From: a bacterium
Lineage (GTDB): Bacteria; Patescibacteriota; Minisyncoccia; UBA6257; 2-01-FULL-56-20
DNA: 33,529 nt
NCBI GenBank assembly: GCA_021777495.1
Contig: JAJYDL010000006.1
Span: forward strand, 1-33,529
Direction: 5' to 3'
The notes beneath the pieces were generated by a model, which did not search any database, had not been told where the DNA came from, and saw only the letters and a list, made by a program, of their open reading frames with translations. Each line of letters begins with the position of its first letter. Position 1 is the first letter of the stretch. Positions 7,406 to 15,934 of the stretch are shown here, piece after piece. Made by a program: the position numbers and the translations under genes.

Positions 7406-8884
7406 ATGGAACACAATCGCTCCCGCACCGAACGGAGAACCTTGCCCGCGCACTGGCGCGATGCGTGGCATCGCATACTCGTCCGCCCCCTCCGGCACGG
7501 AGAAGACCTGCGCCGCCGGGAATATGTCCTCAATCTCGTGCTCATCGCATCGATCGCGGCGCTTCTTGTCCTTGATGCGCTCGCGGCGTACCATGCATTT
7601 TTCCGGGAACCCGTGCTTGCCCGCATTCCCTCACCCACGTTTTCGGTGCTCGCGGTCTTTTTCGCAGTCCTGCTCGCCCTTTCCCGCAGGGGCCATACCG
7701 AAACTGCGGCGCGCATCTTCGTCGGTGCGCTCATCCTCATGAATGCGTATGCATCCCTCCGGTGGGGCATCGACCTCCCCGTCACGCTTCTCGCATACGC
7801 GTTCGTCATATCGACGGCGGGGATCGTTCTCGGGAACGGCGCGGGGTTCACTGCGACCCTCGCGGCCGCATTCCTTGTGCCGGGAATATGGCTCCTCCAC
7901 GTGCACGGGGTTGCAATGCCACGGCATCAATATCCGAGCAGCGACGAGATTGCGATCGTCTGCGCGTTCTATTTCCTCATTATGACGGTGAGCTGGATCT
8001 CGAACCGCGAGATCACGCGATCGCTTGCGCGCGCACGAAGATCGGAACGCGCGCTCATGAAGGAGCGCGATCTCCTCGATGTCCGCATCGCGGAACGGAC
8101 GGAGGAACTGCGGCGCGCCCAGTTCGAAGAGGTCGCGAATGTCCACCGCCTTGCCGAGTTCGGCCAGCTTTCCTCGGGGCTCTTCCACGACCTCCTCGGA
8201 ATCCTTACGGCGCTCTCCCTCCGCACGGAAGGATCGGCCGGGGACGAACCCTCCCTCGCCGCCGCCTACGAAACCACGCGTCAATTGCGGCGATTCATGT
8301 GCGCCGTGAGGGAGCAGGCCGGCATGGAGAATGCATGGGGACCGTTCCCGCTCGCGGAAGGCGTGGCGCAGGCCGTGGAGCTCGTATCCTACAAAGCGCG
8401 CAGAGAGAATGTCCGCATCTCGATCGCGCCCGGCGCACCCGACCTCCTCGCGTATTCCGGCGCCGCGTTCAAATTCCATCAAATCGTCATCAACCTCCTT
8501 ACGAATGCGATCGATGCCTACCGCACGATCCCCGCGGACGATCCGCGGCGGCGCGAGGTCGTTGTGCATACGGATGTCCGTAACGGGAACTTTTCGCTCT
8601 CCGTGGAGGATTTCGGATGCGGTATTCCTTCCGCGGTCCGCGCGCGGATCTTCTCTCCGTTCTTCACGACCAAAGGAAAGACCGACGGCATCGGTATCGG
8701 CCTTTCGACCGTGAAATCGATCGTCGAAAATGATTTCCACGGAACGGTGCGCGTGGAAAGCCGCGAGGGGTCGGGGTCCGTCTTCACCGTATCATTCCCG
8801 CTGCGCCATCCCTCACCCGATGCCCCGCAATGCGGGACTCTCCGCACTCCCGCCGGAGTCGCAGCCGATGCGAACAACGCATAA
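7406..8884 (+). CDS. Membrane sensor histidine kinase
   Basis: 492-residue kinase, presumed partner of the upstream regulator. The N-terminal third holds about six hydrophobic segments between residues 43 and 205 with little extracytoplasmic loop, so it is an integral-membrane (MASE-like) sensor without a classical periplasmic domain. A coiled coil (residues about 205-245) leads to the dimerisation helix with the phospho-accepting His in GLFHDLLG (H261). The ATPase domain shows the N box (INLLTNAIDAY), G1 (VEDFGCGIP), an FSPFFTTK segment and G2 (GIGIGLSTVKSIV). The phospho-acceptor helix resembles HisKA families that begin with GLFHD. A ligand cannot be inferred. Confidence 0.92.
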   Translation: MEHNRSRTERRTLPAHWRDAWHRILVRPLRHGEDLRRREYVLNLVLIASIAALLVLDALAAYHAFFREPVLARIPSPTFSVLAVFFAVLLALSRRGHTETAARIFVGALILMNAYASLRWGIDLPVTLLAYAFVISTAGIVLGNGAGFTATLAAAFLVPGIWLLHVHGVAMPRHQYPSSDEIAIVCAFYFLIMTVSWISNREITRSLARARRSERALMKERDLLDVRIAERTEELRRAQFEEVANVHRLAEFGQLSSGLFHDLLGILTALSLRTEGSAGDEPSLAAAYETTRQLRRFMCAVREQAGMENAWGPFPLAEGVAQAVELVSYKARRENVRISIAPGAPDLLAYSGAAFKFHQIVINLLTNAIDAYRTIPADDPRRREVVVHTDVRNGNFSLSVEDFGCGIPSAVRARIFSPFFTTKGKTDGIGIGLSTVKSIVENDFHGTVRVESREGSGSVFTVSFPLRHPSPDAPQCGTLRTPAGVAADANNA

Positions 8885-8937
8885 CGCCCGGACTTCGGAT
8901 CCCTTTCCTCGGGGGCCGTTCCCGCAGAAGATTATGA

Positions 8938-8943
8938 TATAAT
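8938..8943 (+). promoter_or_regulatory. Extended -10 box (TGA-TATAAT) of mscL
   Basis: TATAAT with an upstream TG, then 6 nt to the ATG at 8950: leaderless-type promoter. Confidence 0.6.
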
Positions 8944-8949
8944 GAACGC

Positions 8950-9384
8950 ATGATCAAAAAAGCGCTCGGAGGATTCAAGCAGTTCATCCTCCGCGGGAAT
9001 GTGGTGGATCTTGCGGTCGGCATCATGATCGGCGCGGCATTCAATTCGGTCGTGTCGGCACTCGTGAAGGATATCCTTACGCCGCTCATCGCCGCCATTG
9101 TGGCGCGCCCCGATTTCTCGAAATTCGCGTTCACCGTCCACGGCGCCCAATTCCTTTACGGCGACTTCATCAATAATCTCATCTCCTTCCTCATCACGGC
9201 GATCGCCGTCTATTTCTTCGTCGTCCTTCCCATCAATGAGCTCAATAAAAAAATGGGGGCCAAGGAGCCCGACGCCGCGCCCACTACCACGCAGTGTCCC
9301 GAATGTCTGAGCACGATCCCTTTGGGAGCGAGCCGCTGCGCCTATTGCACCGCAGTCATTGCGGCTGCGCCGTCGGTGAAATAA
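8950..9384 (+). CDS. mscL: Large-conductance mechanosensitive channel with C-terminal zinc ribbon
   Basis: MscL releases solutes under hypo-osmotic stress as a homo-pentameric membrane channel. The N-terminal amphipathic helix and TM1 (GFKQFILRGNVVDLAVGIMIGAAF) are textbook MscL; a periplasmic loop and TM2 (INNLISFLITAIAVYFFVV) follow, ending in the conserved INELNKK. The protein then continues into a CPEC...CAYC four-cysteine zinc-ribbon-like tail (residues about 116-137) in place of the plain helical bundle. Total 144 residues. Its 3' end overlaps the convergent PAP2 gene by 29 bp. Confidence 0.93.
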   Translation: MIKKALGGFKQFILRGNVVDLAVGIMIGAAFNSVVSALVKDILTPLIAAIVARPDFSKFAFTVHGAQFLYGDFINNLISFLITAIAVYFFVVLPINELNKKMGAKEPDAAPTTTQCPECLSTIPLGASRCAYCTAVIAAAPSVK

Positions 9385-9949
9385 CCGCGGCTCCGGATTC
9401 CGCCGGAGGCGCCTCGTTCCGATCGATGCCTTTTCGTGCGTCGGTAAGAAGCCATCGCACGACGAGCGCGGATGCGATGCCGATCGCGGCCCCCGCAATG
9501 ATGTCCGTCGGCCAATGGAGGCCGGCATAGATCCTCGCCGCTCCCATCGCCGCCGTAAGGAGCAGATACCACGCTCCCCATCTCCGGTTCGCGAACCATA
9601 CCACCGTCGCAAGCGCGAAAAAGAGCGTCATATGCCCCGAAGGAAAGGACCACCCCGTCGTGCCGAAAAGAGGCGAAATGCCGTAGAACGCGAACGGCCT
9701 CTCCCGGTGATACAAGAACTGGATACCGGCCGCGATGATCCCGCGCGAAAGGATGACGGCGAGCGCTCCTTCCGTAAAGATATAGATGCGGCGGCGCATG
9801 CCCTTCCGCGTGAACAAAAACGCAAAAAAGCCCGCTCCGAGAAGATAGGCCATCCACCATCCGACCGCCATTGCGGCGATATCGGCGGCAATGTTCCTTC
9901 CTGAAAGTCCGTGGATCGCCGCAAAACCTGCAGCATCGAATCCGTTCAT
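9356..9949 (-). CDS. PAP2-family membrane phosphatase (undecaprenyl-diphosphatase-like)
   Basis: Membrane phosphatase of the type-2 phosphatidic acid phosphatase superfamily. The three signature motifs are present: YHRERPF (KxxxxxxRP-type), SFPSGH, and ARIYAGLHWPTD (SRxxxxxHxxxD-type), separated by several transmembrane helices. In bacteria such enzymes commonly dephosphorylate undecaprenyl diphosphate to recycle the cell-wall lipid carrier; this role is inference here. The start at 9949 is preferred because the -10 box ends 9 nt upstream; the ATG at 9955 would be only 3 nt from it. The tail beyond residue 175 is hydrophilic and is encoded partly opposite the end of mscL. Confidence 0.87.
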   Translation of the reverse strand: MNGFDAAGFAAIHGLSGRNIAADIAAMAVGWWMAYLLGAGFFAFLFTRKGMRRRIYIFTEGALAVILSRGIIAAGIQFLYHRERPFAFYGISPLFGTTGWSFPSGHMTLFFALATVVWFANRRWGAWYLLLTAAMGAARIYAGLHWPTDIIAGAAIGIASALVVRWLLTDARKGIDRNEAPPAESGAAVISPTAQPQ

Positions 9950-9958
9950 CGTCATTTC

Positions 9959-9964
9959 ATTATA
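9959..9964 (-). promoter_or_regulatory. Extended -10 box (TGA-TATAAT) of the PAP2 gene
   Basis: On the minus strand TGATATAAT precedes the second ATG (9949) by 9 nt. Confidence 0.5.
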
Positions 9965-9973
9965 TCACGCACC

Positions 9974-10005
9974 AAAAAGGCGGCACCCCTGAGGATGCCG
10001 CCTTT
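9974..10005 (-). terminator. Intrinsic terminator of the secE-nusG-rpsR unit
   Basis: A 10-bp stem (9977-9986 with 9996-10005, core GGCGGC/GCCGCC) is followed on the minus strand by a T-run, 24 bp past the rpsR stop. Confidence 0.85.
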
Positions 10006-10028
10006 GCAAAAACCGCATGCGATATGGA

Positions 10029-10232
10029 CTACTTGCGGACGTACGGAAGAAGCGCCATGAAGCGCGCTCGCTTGATCGCGGTCGAAAGCTTCCGCTGATG
10101 CTTTGCGCATACGTTCGTATGCCGCGGATCCACGATCTTCGCCTGGCTCGAAACAAAACGACGGAGAAGATCCACCTCCTTGTAATCCACGTTCTTGAGA
10201 TTCTGCGAACAGAAGAAGCACTGCTGGGACAT
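10029..10232 (-). CDS. rpsR: 30S ribosomal protein S18
   Basis: 67-residue S18, a component of the small-subunit platform. The core [30 protein letters not shown] and the end [13 protein letters not shown] are characteristic. An N-terminal CFFC pair is retained, suggesting the zinc-binding form. It lies 27 bp downstream of nusG. This placement, instead of the common rpsF-ssb-rpsR-rplI order, is unusual. A possible -10 (TATAAC) lies at 10259-10264. Confidence 0.95.
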   Translation of the reverse strand: MSQQCFFCSQNLKNVDYKEVDLLRRFVSSQAKIVDPRHTNVCAKHQRKLSTAIKRARFMALLPYVRK

Positions 10233-10259
10233 TGGTGTTGATATGTTGATTATCTCGCG

Positions 10260-10832
10260 TTATACCTTTCTCACCTGGAGGGAATCAAGTTCGACGGCGG
10301 TATCCCTGCCGAATATCGGCACGAGCACCTTGATACTCCCCTTTTCCTCGTTCACTTCCGCAATTTTGCCGTCGTATTCCTTGAAAGGACCGTCGGTTAT
10401 TTTTACCAGATCCCCCACCTGGAGGTCAAGGTTGATCTTGCCCTCCTCCTTTCCGGAGCGGGAAAGAAGGCTTTCCACCTCTTCGCGCGAAAGCGGGGTC
10501 GGGGTCGTGTTGTCGGGACCCACGAATCCGGTGACGCGGGGCGTATTGCGCACCACGTACCAGGAATCCTCGGTGAGGATCATGTCCACAAGCACGTACC
10601 CGGGATAGATCTTTTCCTCCACGGTCGTACGGCGTCCGCCCTTCACCTTCACCTTCTTTTCCTTCGGCACGAGAACGTTGAAAATCTTGTCGCCCATCGC
10701 GAGCGATTCCACGCGCTGGCGCAGATAGCGCGCCACCGCCTCTTCGTATCCGGAGTATGTTTGGACGGCGTACCACTGGCGGATCGTCGACCGCTCGATG
10801 TGCCCTTTTGACTGAGGTGAATGCATTGCCAT
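10260..10832 (-). CDS. nusG: Transcription termination/antitermination protein NusG
   Basis: RNA-polymerase-binding elongation factor that also links to Rho or the ribosome. The NGN domain begins with RQWYAVQTYSGYEEAVARYL and contains EEKIYPGYVLVDM; the KOW domain near the C-terminus has VGDLVKITDGPFKEYDGKIAEVN. 190 residues, normal size. It sits directly downstream of secE, the widely conserved secE-nusG pair, but rpsR follows where rplK is usually found. Alternative starts are MAM at 10832 or the second Met two codons later. Confidence 0.95.
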   Translation of the reverse strand: MAMHSPQSKGHIERSTIRQWYAVQTYSGYEEAVARYLRQRVESLAMGDKIFNVLVPKEKKVKVKGGRRTTVEEKIYPGYVLVDMILTEDSWYVVRNTPRVTGFVGPDNTTPTPLSREEVESLLSRSGKEEGKINLDLQVGDLVKITDGPFKEYDGKIAEVNEEKGSIKVLVPIFGRDTAVELDSLQVRKV

Positions 10833-10856
10833 ATGAATGATAATGATTGCCTTTGA

Positions 10857-11045
10857 TTAAAGGATGACGTACGTCTTCATTATATAAGAGAAGAGATAGT
10901 CGAACGCACCGAGGAACACGGAAAGCGCGACGGCGATCCCTATGACGATCAGGGTGAGCCGCACCGCCTCCTGCCGCGTCGGCCAGTTCACGTGGCGCAA
11001 TTCCTGACGGGATTCCGCGAAAAACTTCTTGATGCTTGCGATCAT
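10857..11045 (-). CDS. secE: Preprotein translocase subunit SecE
   Basis: 62-residue single-span SecE that clamps SecY in the Sec translocon. The cytoplasmic amphipathic helix (FFAESRQELRHVNWPTRQEA) precedes one transmembrane helix (LIVIGIAVALSVFLGAFDYLF), exactly the minimal bacterial SecE. The ATG at 11045 gives the canonical length. A longer in-frame reading starts inside the leader hairpin region. nusG follows after 24 bp. Confidence 0.93.
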   Translation of the reverse strand: MIASIKKFFAESRQELRHVNWPTRQEAVRLTLIVIGIAVALSVFLGAFDYLFSYIMKTYVIL

Positions 11046-11073
11046 GGTTGATGATTGAAACCCCCTTAAATAA

Positions 11074-11096
11074 AATACCGCCATACTCGCGGTATT
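11074..11096 (-). promoter_or_regulatory. Leader hairpin upstream of secE (possible attenuator)
   Basis: An 8-bp perfect stem AATACCGC/GCGGTATT with a 7-nt loop lies in the transcript leader of secE-nusG. It is followed on the minus strand by TTATTTAAG. The T-rich tail is short, so it may be a weak attenuator or an mRNA-stability element. Confidence 0.45.
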
Positions 11097-11109
11097 CGGA
11101 GGCTTTCGA

Positions 11110-11139
11110 AGTATAGCACGGGATATGGCAGTGAGTCAA
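11110..11139 (-). promoter_or_regulatory. Promoter of secE-nusG-rpsR
   Basis: On the minus strand TTGACT (11139-11134) and TATACT (11115-11110) are separated by 18 nt, with a TG in front of the -10. Unlike most genes here it has a leader of about 60 nt. Confidence 0.7.
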
Positions 11140-11144
11140 TCTCC

Positions 11145-13253
11145 CTACACGTCGAGATTCTGCACCGTCGCCGCATGCGCCTGGATGAAATTCTTGCGCG
11201 GCTCCACGGAATCCCCCATGAGCACGTCGAAAAGCTTGTCGGCCTTCTCGGCGTCCTCGACCATCACGCGCTTCAGTACGCGGTTCTCCGGATTCATCGT
11301 TGTTTCCCAAAGCTGGTCGGGGTTCATCTCGCCGAGACCTTTGTAGCGCTGAATGTTCGGCTGCCGCTTGCCGTCCCCTTTGCCTGCGGCTCCCTCCTCC
11401 GTGCCTTCTTCACTTTCCGCACCTTCCGTCCCCTCCTCCGCCTCCTCATCCGCCTTCGCTTTCGTGGCCTTTCCGGCCCTCGCCGCCTTTGCGGGCTGCG
11501 CGGCCACAAGTTCCGCGGAAACGCGCTCCTTCTCCTCGTCGGAATACGCATACCGCACCGTCTTGCCGATCTGGATACGGTAGAGCGGCGGCTGCGCCAC
11601 ATAGATATACCCTCCTTCGACCACGTCGCGGAAGTGGCGGTAGAACAGCGTGAGAAGCAGCGTGCGGATATGCGCGCCATCCACGTCGGCATCGGTCATG
11701 ATGACGATCTTATGATAGCGGAGCTTCTCGATATTGAATTCTTCGCCGATCGCGGTGCCGATCGCGACCACGAGCGAGCGGATCTCCGCATTCGCGAGCA
11801 TCTTATCGAGCCGCGCGCGCTCCACGTTGAGGATCTTGCCCCGGAGCGGAAGGATGGCCTGCGTATGCCGGTTGCGGCCCTGTTTCGCGGAACCGCCGGC
11901 GGAATCGCCCTCCACGATGAAAAGCTCCGATTCTGCCGCGATTTTCGACGTGCAATCGGCGAGCTTGCCCGGCAGGGTAAGACCTTCGAACGCCCCTTTG
12001 CGAAGGACCGTCTCGCGTGCGGCCTTCGCCGCAAGGCGCGCCTTCGCGGTGAGGATCACTTTCGAGATGATGGCCTTCGCCTCCTGCGGATGCTTCTCGA
12101 GGAAATCTTTGAACGCCTCGTTGATGACCGCTTCCGTCGCGGTGCGGGCTTCCGGATTGCCGAGCTTCGCCTTCGTCTGTCCTTCGAACTGCGGATCGCG
12201 GAGCTTTACGGAGAGCACCACGACAAGGCCTTCGCGCACGTCATCGCTCGTGAGATTGTCGTCCTTCTCTTTGAGATAGCCTTCCGCGCGGGCATAGTTG
12301 TTGAGCGAGCGCGTGAGCGCCGACCGGAAACCCGTAAGGTGCATGCCGCCTTCCGGCGTGTAGATGTTATTCGCGAAACTCATCTCATTCATGCGCGTGT
12401 CGTCCACGTAAAGGAACGCGCATTCGATATCCATGTGCTCCATCTCCTTCTCCACATAGAAGATGTCCTCATTCAGGCGGTTCTTCCCCTGCGTAAGGAA
12501 TTTCACGAAGGAAAGCACGCCGCCTTCGAAATAAAAGCCGTAAAAGAACGGCGCCTCCGGCTTGCGGCGGTCGTAAAAATTGATGCGGATGCCCTTCGTG
12601 AGGTATGCCTGCTGGCGAAGGCGCTCCATGATCGTGTGGCTGTTGAACTCGAGCTCCGAGAATATCTGCGGATCGGGGATGAAGGACACCTTGGTGCCGT
12701 GCCGCTTCGATGCTCCCGTTTTCTTCACTTTATATTCGGGCACGCCGCGTTTGTACTCCTGTTCGAACACGCCTCCGTCGCGCTCCACTTCCACCTTGGT
12801 CCATTCGGAAAGCGCATTCACGACCGACGCGCCCACGCCGTGCAAGCCGCCGGAAACCTTGTAGCCCGCGCCGCCGAATTTGCCGCCCGCATGGAGCGTG
12901 GTCATGATCGTCTCGAGCGCGGACTTCTTCGTCTGCGGATGGATGTCCACCGGCATGCCGCGGCCGTCGTCGGTCACGGATACGACATTGCCGGGAAGGA
13001 GTTCGACGAGCACGTTCTTCGCGTAGCCCGCCATCGCCTCGTCGATCGCGTTGTCCACGATCTCCCAGATGAGATGATGGAGGCCGGAAGACCCGGTCGA
13101 TCCGATGTACATGCCCGGCCGCTTACGGACCGGCTCGAGCCCCTCAAGAACGAAAATATCCTTTGCGCTATAGGTGGCGCTGCCTTTATTGTCTTCTTTC
13201 TGGGGCTGTTTCTCCTGGGCTTTTGACGCTTTTTTAGGGTCTTTTTCGGCCAT
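11145..13253 (-). CDS. gyrB: DNA gyrase subunit B
   Basis: ATPase subunit of DNA gyrase, which introduces negative supercoils. The 702-residue product has the GHKL ATPase motifs (EIVDNAIDEA, DDGRGMPVD, GGLHGVGASVVNALS), the transducer domain, and the TOPRIM domain (FIVEGDSAGGSAKQGR, TDADVDGAHIRTLL). It ends with the GyrB tail QRYKGLGEMNPDQLW. An Ala/Lys then Glu/Gly-rich low-complexity stretch of about 50 residues is inserted between TOPRIM and the tail (+ strand about 11375-11520). The first 25 residues are also Lys/Gln-rich and non-conserved. ParE is an alternative but less likely. gyrA is not in the window. Confidence 0.95.
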   Translation of the reverse strand: MAEKDPKKASKAQEKQPQKEDNKGSATYSAKDIFVLEGLEPVRKRPGMYIGSTGSSGLHHLIWEIVDNAIDEAMAGYAKNVLVELLPGNVVSVTDDGRGMPVDIHPQTKKSALETIMTTLHAGGKFGGAGYKVSGGLHGVGASVVNALSEWTKVEVERDGGVFEQEYKRGVPEYKVKKTGASKRHGTKVSFIPDPQIFSELEFNSHTIMERLRQQAYLTKGIRINFYDRRKPEAPFFYGFYFEGGVLSFVKFLTQGKNRLNEDIFYVEKEMEHMDIECAFLYVDDTRMNEMSFANNIYTPEGGMHLTGFRSALTRSLNNYARAEGYLKEKDDNLTSDDVREGLVVVLSVKLRDPQFEGQTKAKLGNPEARTATEAVINEAFKDFLEKHPQEAKAIISKVILTAKARLAAKAARETVLRKGAFEGLTLPGKLADCTSKIAAESELFIVEGDSAGGSAKQGRNRHTQAILPLRGKILNVERARLDKMLANAEIRSLVVAIGTAIGEEFNIEKLRYHKIVIMTDADVDGAHIRTLLLTLFYRHFRDVVEGGYIYVAQPPLYRIQIGKTVRYAYSDEEKERVSAELVAAQPAKAARAGKATKAKADEEAEEGTEGAESEEGTEEGAAGKGDGKRQPNIQRYKGLGEMNPDQLWETTMNPENRVLKRVMVEDAEKADKLFDVLMGDSVEPRKNFIQAHAATVQNLDV

Positions 13254-13288
13254 GTTCGTAAGGTGTTTCGTTTACCGCCAATATGCCA

Positions 13289-13294
13289 ATTTTA
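13289..13294 (-). promoter_or_regulatory. -10 box (TAAAAT) of gyrB
   Basis: On the minus strand TAAAAT lies 35 nt before the gyrB ATG, with a weak TTGGTT -35 about 18 nt upstream. The surrounding 60 bp are AT-rich. Confidence 0.4.
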
Positions 13295-13339
13295 GCATAT
13301 TTTACGGTTAAAAACCAACTATTTTCCGCTCCTTTTCCC

Positions 13340-15355
13340 TTACCAGATCTTCACGCGGTCGCCTTCGGGACGCCATAGCGCATCGCCCTCCTTCACGTCG
13401 AACGCCTCATAGAACTCCTCCATATCCGAAAGCGGTCCGTTCACGCGGTATTGCGACGGCGAATGAGGGTCCGTCTGCACCTGCAGGCGCAGGGACTCCT
13501 CCCGCACCGCACCTCGTTCCGTGATGGCATAGTTGATGAAGAACCGCTGATATGGATCGAAGTGCATGCGCGGCGCATCGGCGTGCGCCGTTCCCGCCGC
13601 TTCCGAAGGCGCTCCCCCGGACGGTGCGGGGGAATCCTTGAGCGCGAGGCGCAGAGCATCGTACGCGATCACAAGCCCGCCGAGGTCCGCGATATTCTCG
13701 CCGAGCGTCAGCTTGCCGTTCACGTGGAGGCCCGGGAGCGGTTCGTACGCATCGTACTGCGACGCGAGCTTCGCGGTCTTCGCATCGAAGCGGGCTTTGT
13801 CCTCCGGCGTCCACCAGTTCGCGAGATTGCCCCGCAGGTCGAAAAGCGCCCCCTGGTCGTCAAAGCCGTGAGTGAGCTCGTGGCCGATCACGGTGCCGAT
13901 GCCGCCGTAGTTCGCGCCGAGATCCGCATCCGGATCGAAGAACGGAGGCTGGAGGATCGCCGCGGGGAACACGATCTCGTTCATGGGCGGATTATAATAT
14001 GCGTTCACCATCTGGGGCGGCATATGCCACTCCGCGCGATCCACCGGCCCGCCGATTTTTCTCGTCTGCCGATCGAACTCGAATGCATGGGCGCGCATAT
14101 AATTCCCCGCATAGGAATCGGTGCCGATCTCGAGCGGACCGTAATCCTTCCATTTGTCCGGATATCCGAGCTTCTTCGTCACCGCCGCAAGTTTCGCCTT
14201 CGCCTTCGTCTTCGTCTCCTCCCCCATCCAGTCGAGCCGCTCGATGCGCCCGCGGTATGCGGCCGCAAGGTGTTCCACAAGGTCGGCGATCTTCCTCTTG
14301 GCATCCTCGCTGAAGTGCCGCTCCACGTAGAGCTTGCCGAGAGCCTCGTCCATCATGCCGTTCACCGTACCGAGCACCCTGCGCCAGCGGGGCTTCATCT
14401 CTTTCGCTCCCGCAAACGTGCGCCCGTAAAATTCGAACGTACGCCTGCTGAAATCCTCGCCGAGAAGATTCGCAAGATCGTCAAGCACGCGCCAGCGGAG
14501 ATACTGCTTCACATCCCCGAGCGGCATCTCTTTGAGGATCCGCTCCGTCTCTTTCATGAACTCCGGCTGGCAGACGATGGCGTATGCCGGCCGCGCCATC
14601 CCCGCCGCAGCCCAATATGCATCCCAGTCCACGGACGGAACGATTCCGGCAAGCTCTTCCGGCGACATCTTGTTGTACTGCTTTTCGATATCCCGCAGTT
14701 CGACGCGGGTCATGGATGCCGCGGCAAGCCGCGTTTCGATCGCGATGCACGTCGCGGGCACGGGTGCGCCCGGAATACCGCCTACCGAGGGCGCGGCAGC
14801 GATCATTCCCTCCGCAAAGCGCGCATATCCCTCGCGGATCGCCGCGCTCGTTCCGTCGTCCTTCAGATAGTAATCGCGATCGGGAAGACCAAGGCCTCCC
14901 TGGGACACGTAAAGCGCCATCACCTCGCTCCGCTTCACATCCTGATCCACCCCCGCGGTCCAAAAGGCCCCTATGCCCATGCGATGAAGCCTGCCGAGAA
15001 GTCGCGACAGTCCTCCGACATCTTCCATGGCGGCGATTTCGGCAAGCAGCGGCGCGAGCGGCGCATCGCCTTCGCGCGCGAGGCGCGCTTCGTCCATGCC
15101 GGTGCGGTAGAAATCGCGGACCTTCCTGGCCTCGGAAGAAAGCTCCCCGTCGTCGCGGCGGGAGATGTCCTCGAGGATATCCTTCAGTTTATGTTCTGCA
15201 TCCACGCGAAGCACGTAGAAGGAGCCCCACCGCGCTTCATCGGGAGGGATGGGATTCTCCGCGATCCACTTCGCATTCACATAGCCGAAAAAATCTTCGC
15301 CGGGCCGCACGCCGTCCGCCATGGATCCGGGCTCTATCGCGTAAGGAGATGACAT
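13340..15355 (-). CDS. pepO: M13-family (neprilysin/PepO-like) zinc endopeptidase
   Basis: About 671-residue zinc metallo-endopeptidase. The zinc site VIGHELTHGFDDQG (HExxH, near residue 490) and the second motif GENIADLGGL carrying the third zinc ligand are both present, as are family segments NAYYNPPMNEIVFPAAILQPPFFD and a C-terminal DRVKIW. It begins with GEDFFGYVNAKWIAENPIPPD, as in the ectodomain of family members, without any signal peptide or transmembrane helix. It may therefore act in the cytoplasm, as lactic-acid-bacterial PepO does. The start at 15355 fits the -10 box 7 nt upstream; the ATG at 15361 would lie before the expected transcript start. A Pro/Ala-rich insertion sits near the C-terminus. 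Confidence 0.92.
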   Translation of the reverse strand: MSSPYAIEPGSMADGVRPGEDFFGYVNAKWIAENPIPPDEARWGSFYVLRVDAEHKLKDILEDISRRDDGELSSEARKVRDFYRTGMDEARLAREGDAPLAPLLAEIAAMEDVGGLSRLLGRLHRMGIGAFWTAGVDQDVKRSEVMALYVSQGGLGLPDRDYYLKDDGTSAAIREGYARFAEGMIAAAPSVGGIPGAPVPATCIAIETRLAAASMTRVELRDIEKQYNKMSPEELAGIVPSVDWDAYWAAAGMARPAYAIVCQPEFMKETERILKEMPLGDVKQYLRWRVLDDLANLLGEDFSRRTFEFYGRTFAGAKEMKPRWRRVLGTVNGMMDEALGKLYVERHFSEDAKRKIADLVEHLAAAYRGRIERLDWMGEETKTKAKAKLAAVTKKLGYPDKWKDYGPLEIGTDSYAGNYMRAHAFEFDRQTRKIGGPVDRAEWHMPPQMVNAYYNPPMNEIVFPAAILQPPFFDPDADLGANYGGIGTVIGHELTHGFDDQGALFDLRGNLANWWTPEDKARFDAKTAKLASQYDAYEPLPGLHVNGKLTLGENIADLGGLVIAYDALRLALKDSPAPSGGAPSEAAGTAHADAPRMHFDPYQRFFINYAITERGAVREESLRLQVQTDPHSPSQYRVNGPLSDMEEFYEAFDVKEGDALWRPEGDRVKIW

Positions 15356-15362
15356 TGCCATT

Positions 15363-15368
15363 ATTATA
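15363..15368 (-). promoter_or_regulatory. -10 box (TATAAT) of the M13 peptidase gene
   Basis: The minus-strand TATAAT is followed after 7 nt by the ATG at 15355. Confidence 0.5.
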
Positions 15369-15418
15369 GTGTACCTGCACCAAACGCGCGAACGCTATCG
15401 TATATCCATCACCCTTGG

Positions 15419-15424
15419 TATAAT
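15419..15424 (+). promoter_or_regulatory. Extended -10 box (TGG-TATAAT) of the flavin redox operon
   Basis: TATAAT with upstream TG. The ATG at 15432 follows after 7 nt. The in-frame ATG at 15423 overlaps the box itself and is therefore unlikely. Confidence 0.6.
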
Positions 15425-15431
15425 GCAACTC

Positions 15432-15920
15432 ATGAAATCATCCATCACTAAATACATCATCGGAGGTGCGGTCGTGGCGGTCGTGGCGGGGTATGCGATC
15501 TTCAATGCAAACAGCGGTGCGAACGCCGGATCGCCGGGGCTTCCCTCTTCGCTCCCTCCCGAAACGCCCCCGGGCGGTTCCGCATCGTCGACCGGTGGTA
15601 CCGGTACCGCCACCGCCGCCGCCGGCACCAGTGCCGGACAATATAAAAACGGGCGATACACGGGGCCCGTCGTCGATGCGTTCTACGGCAAGGTCCAGGT
15701 CGCCGTGGCGATCAAGAACGGCGCGATCGCGAACGTCGCGTTCCCCGTATATCCCAACAATCCCGGGCATACGATCCAGGAAAGCATGACCGCGCTTCCC
15801 GCGCTTGCAAAGGAGGCGATCGCCGCGCAGAGTGCGAACGTGAACATCGTTTCCGGCGCCACGCAGACGAGCCAGGCGTTCCAGCAGTCCCTCGCTGCGG
15901 CGCTCACCCAGGCCCAGTAA
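15432..15920 (+). CDS. FMN-binding domain protein, membrane-anchored (flavinylation target)
   Basis: 162-residue protein: a short N-terminal transmembrane anchor (YIIGGAVVAVVAGYAIF), a Gly/Ser/Thr/Pro-rich linker of about 45 residues, and an FMN_bind domain (KNGRYTGPVVDAFYGKVQVAV ... VNIVSGATQTSQAF). In this family ApbE attaches FMN covalently to the threonine of the SGAT motif, which is intact here (NIVSGAT). The layout places the flavin outside the cytoplasmic membrane. apbE follows after 14 bp and a membrane oxidoreductase after that, so the three genes should form one electron-transfer unit in which this protein is the mobile or tethered flavin carrier. Confidence 0.88.
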   Translation: MKSSITKYIIGGAVVAVVAGYAIFNANSGANAGSPGLPSSLPPETPPGGSASSTGGTGTATAAAGTSAGQYKNGRYTGPVVDAFYGKVQVAVAIKNGAIANVAFPVYPNNPGHTIQESMTALPALAKEAIAAQSANVNIVSGATQTSQAFQQSLAAALTQAQ

Positions 15921-15934
15921 TCCCACGCAGCGCC

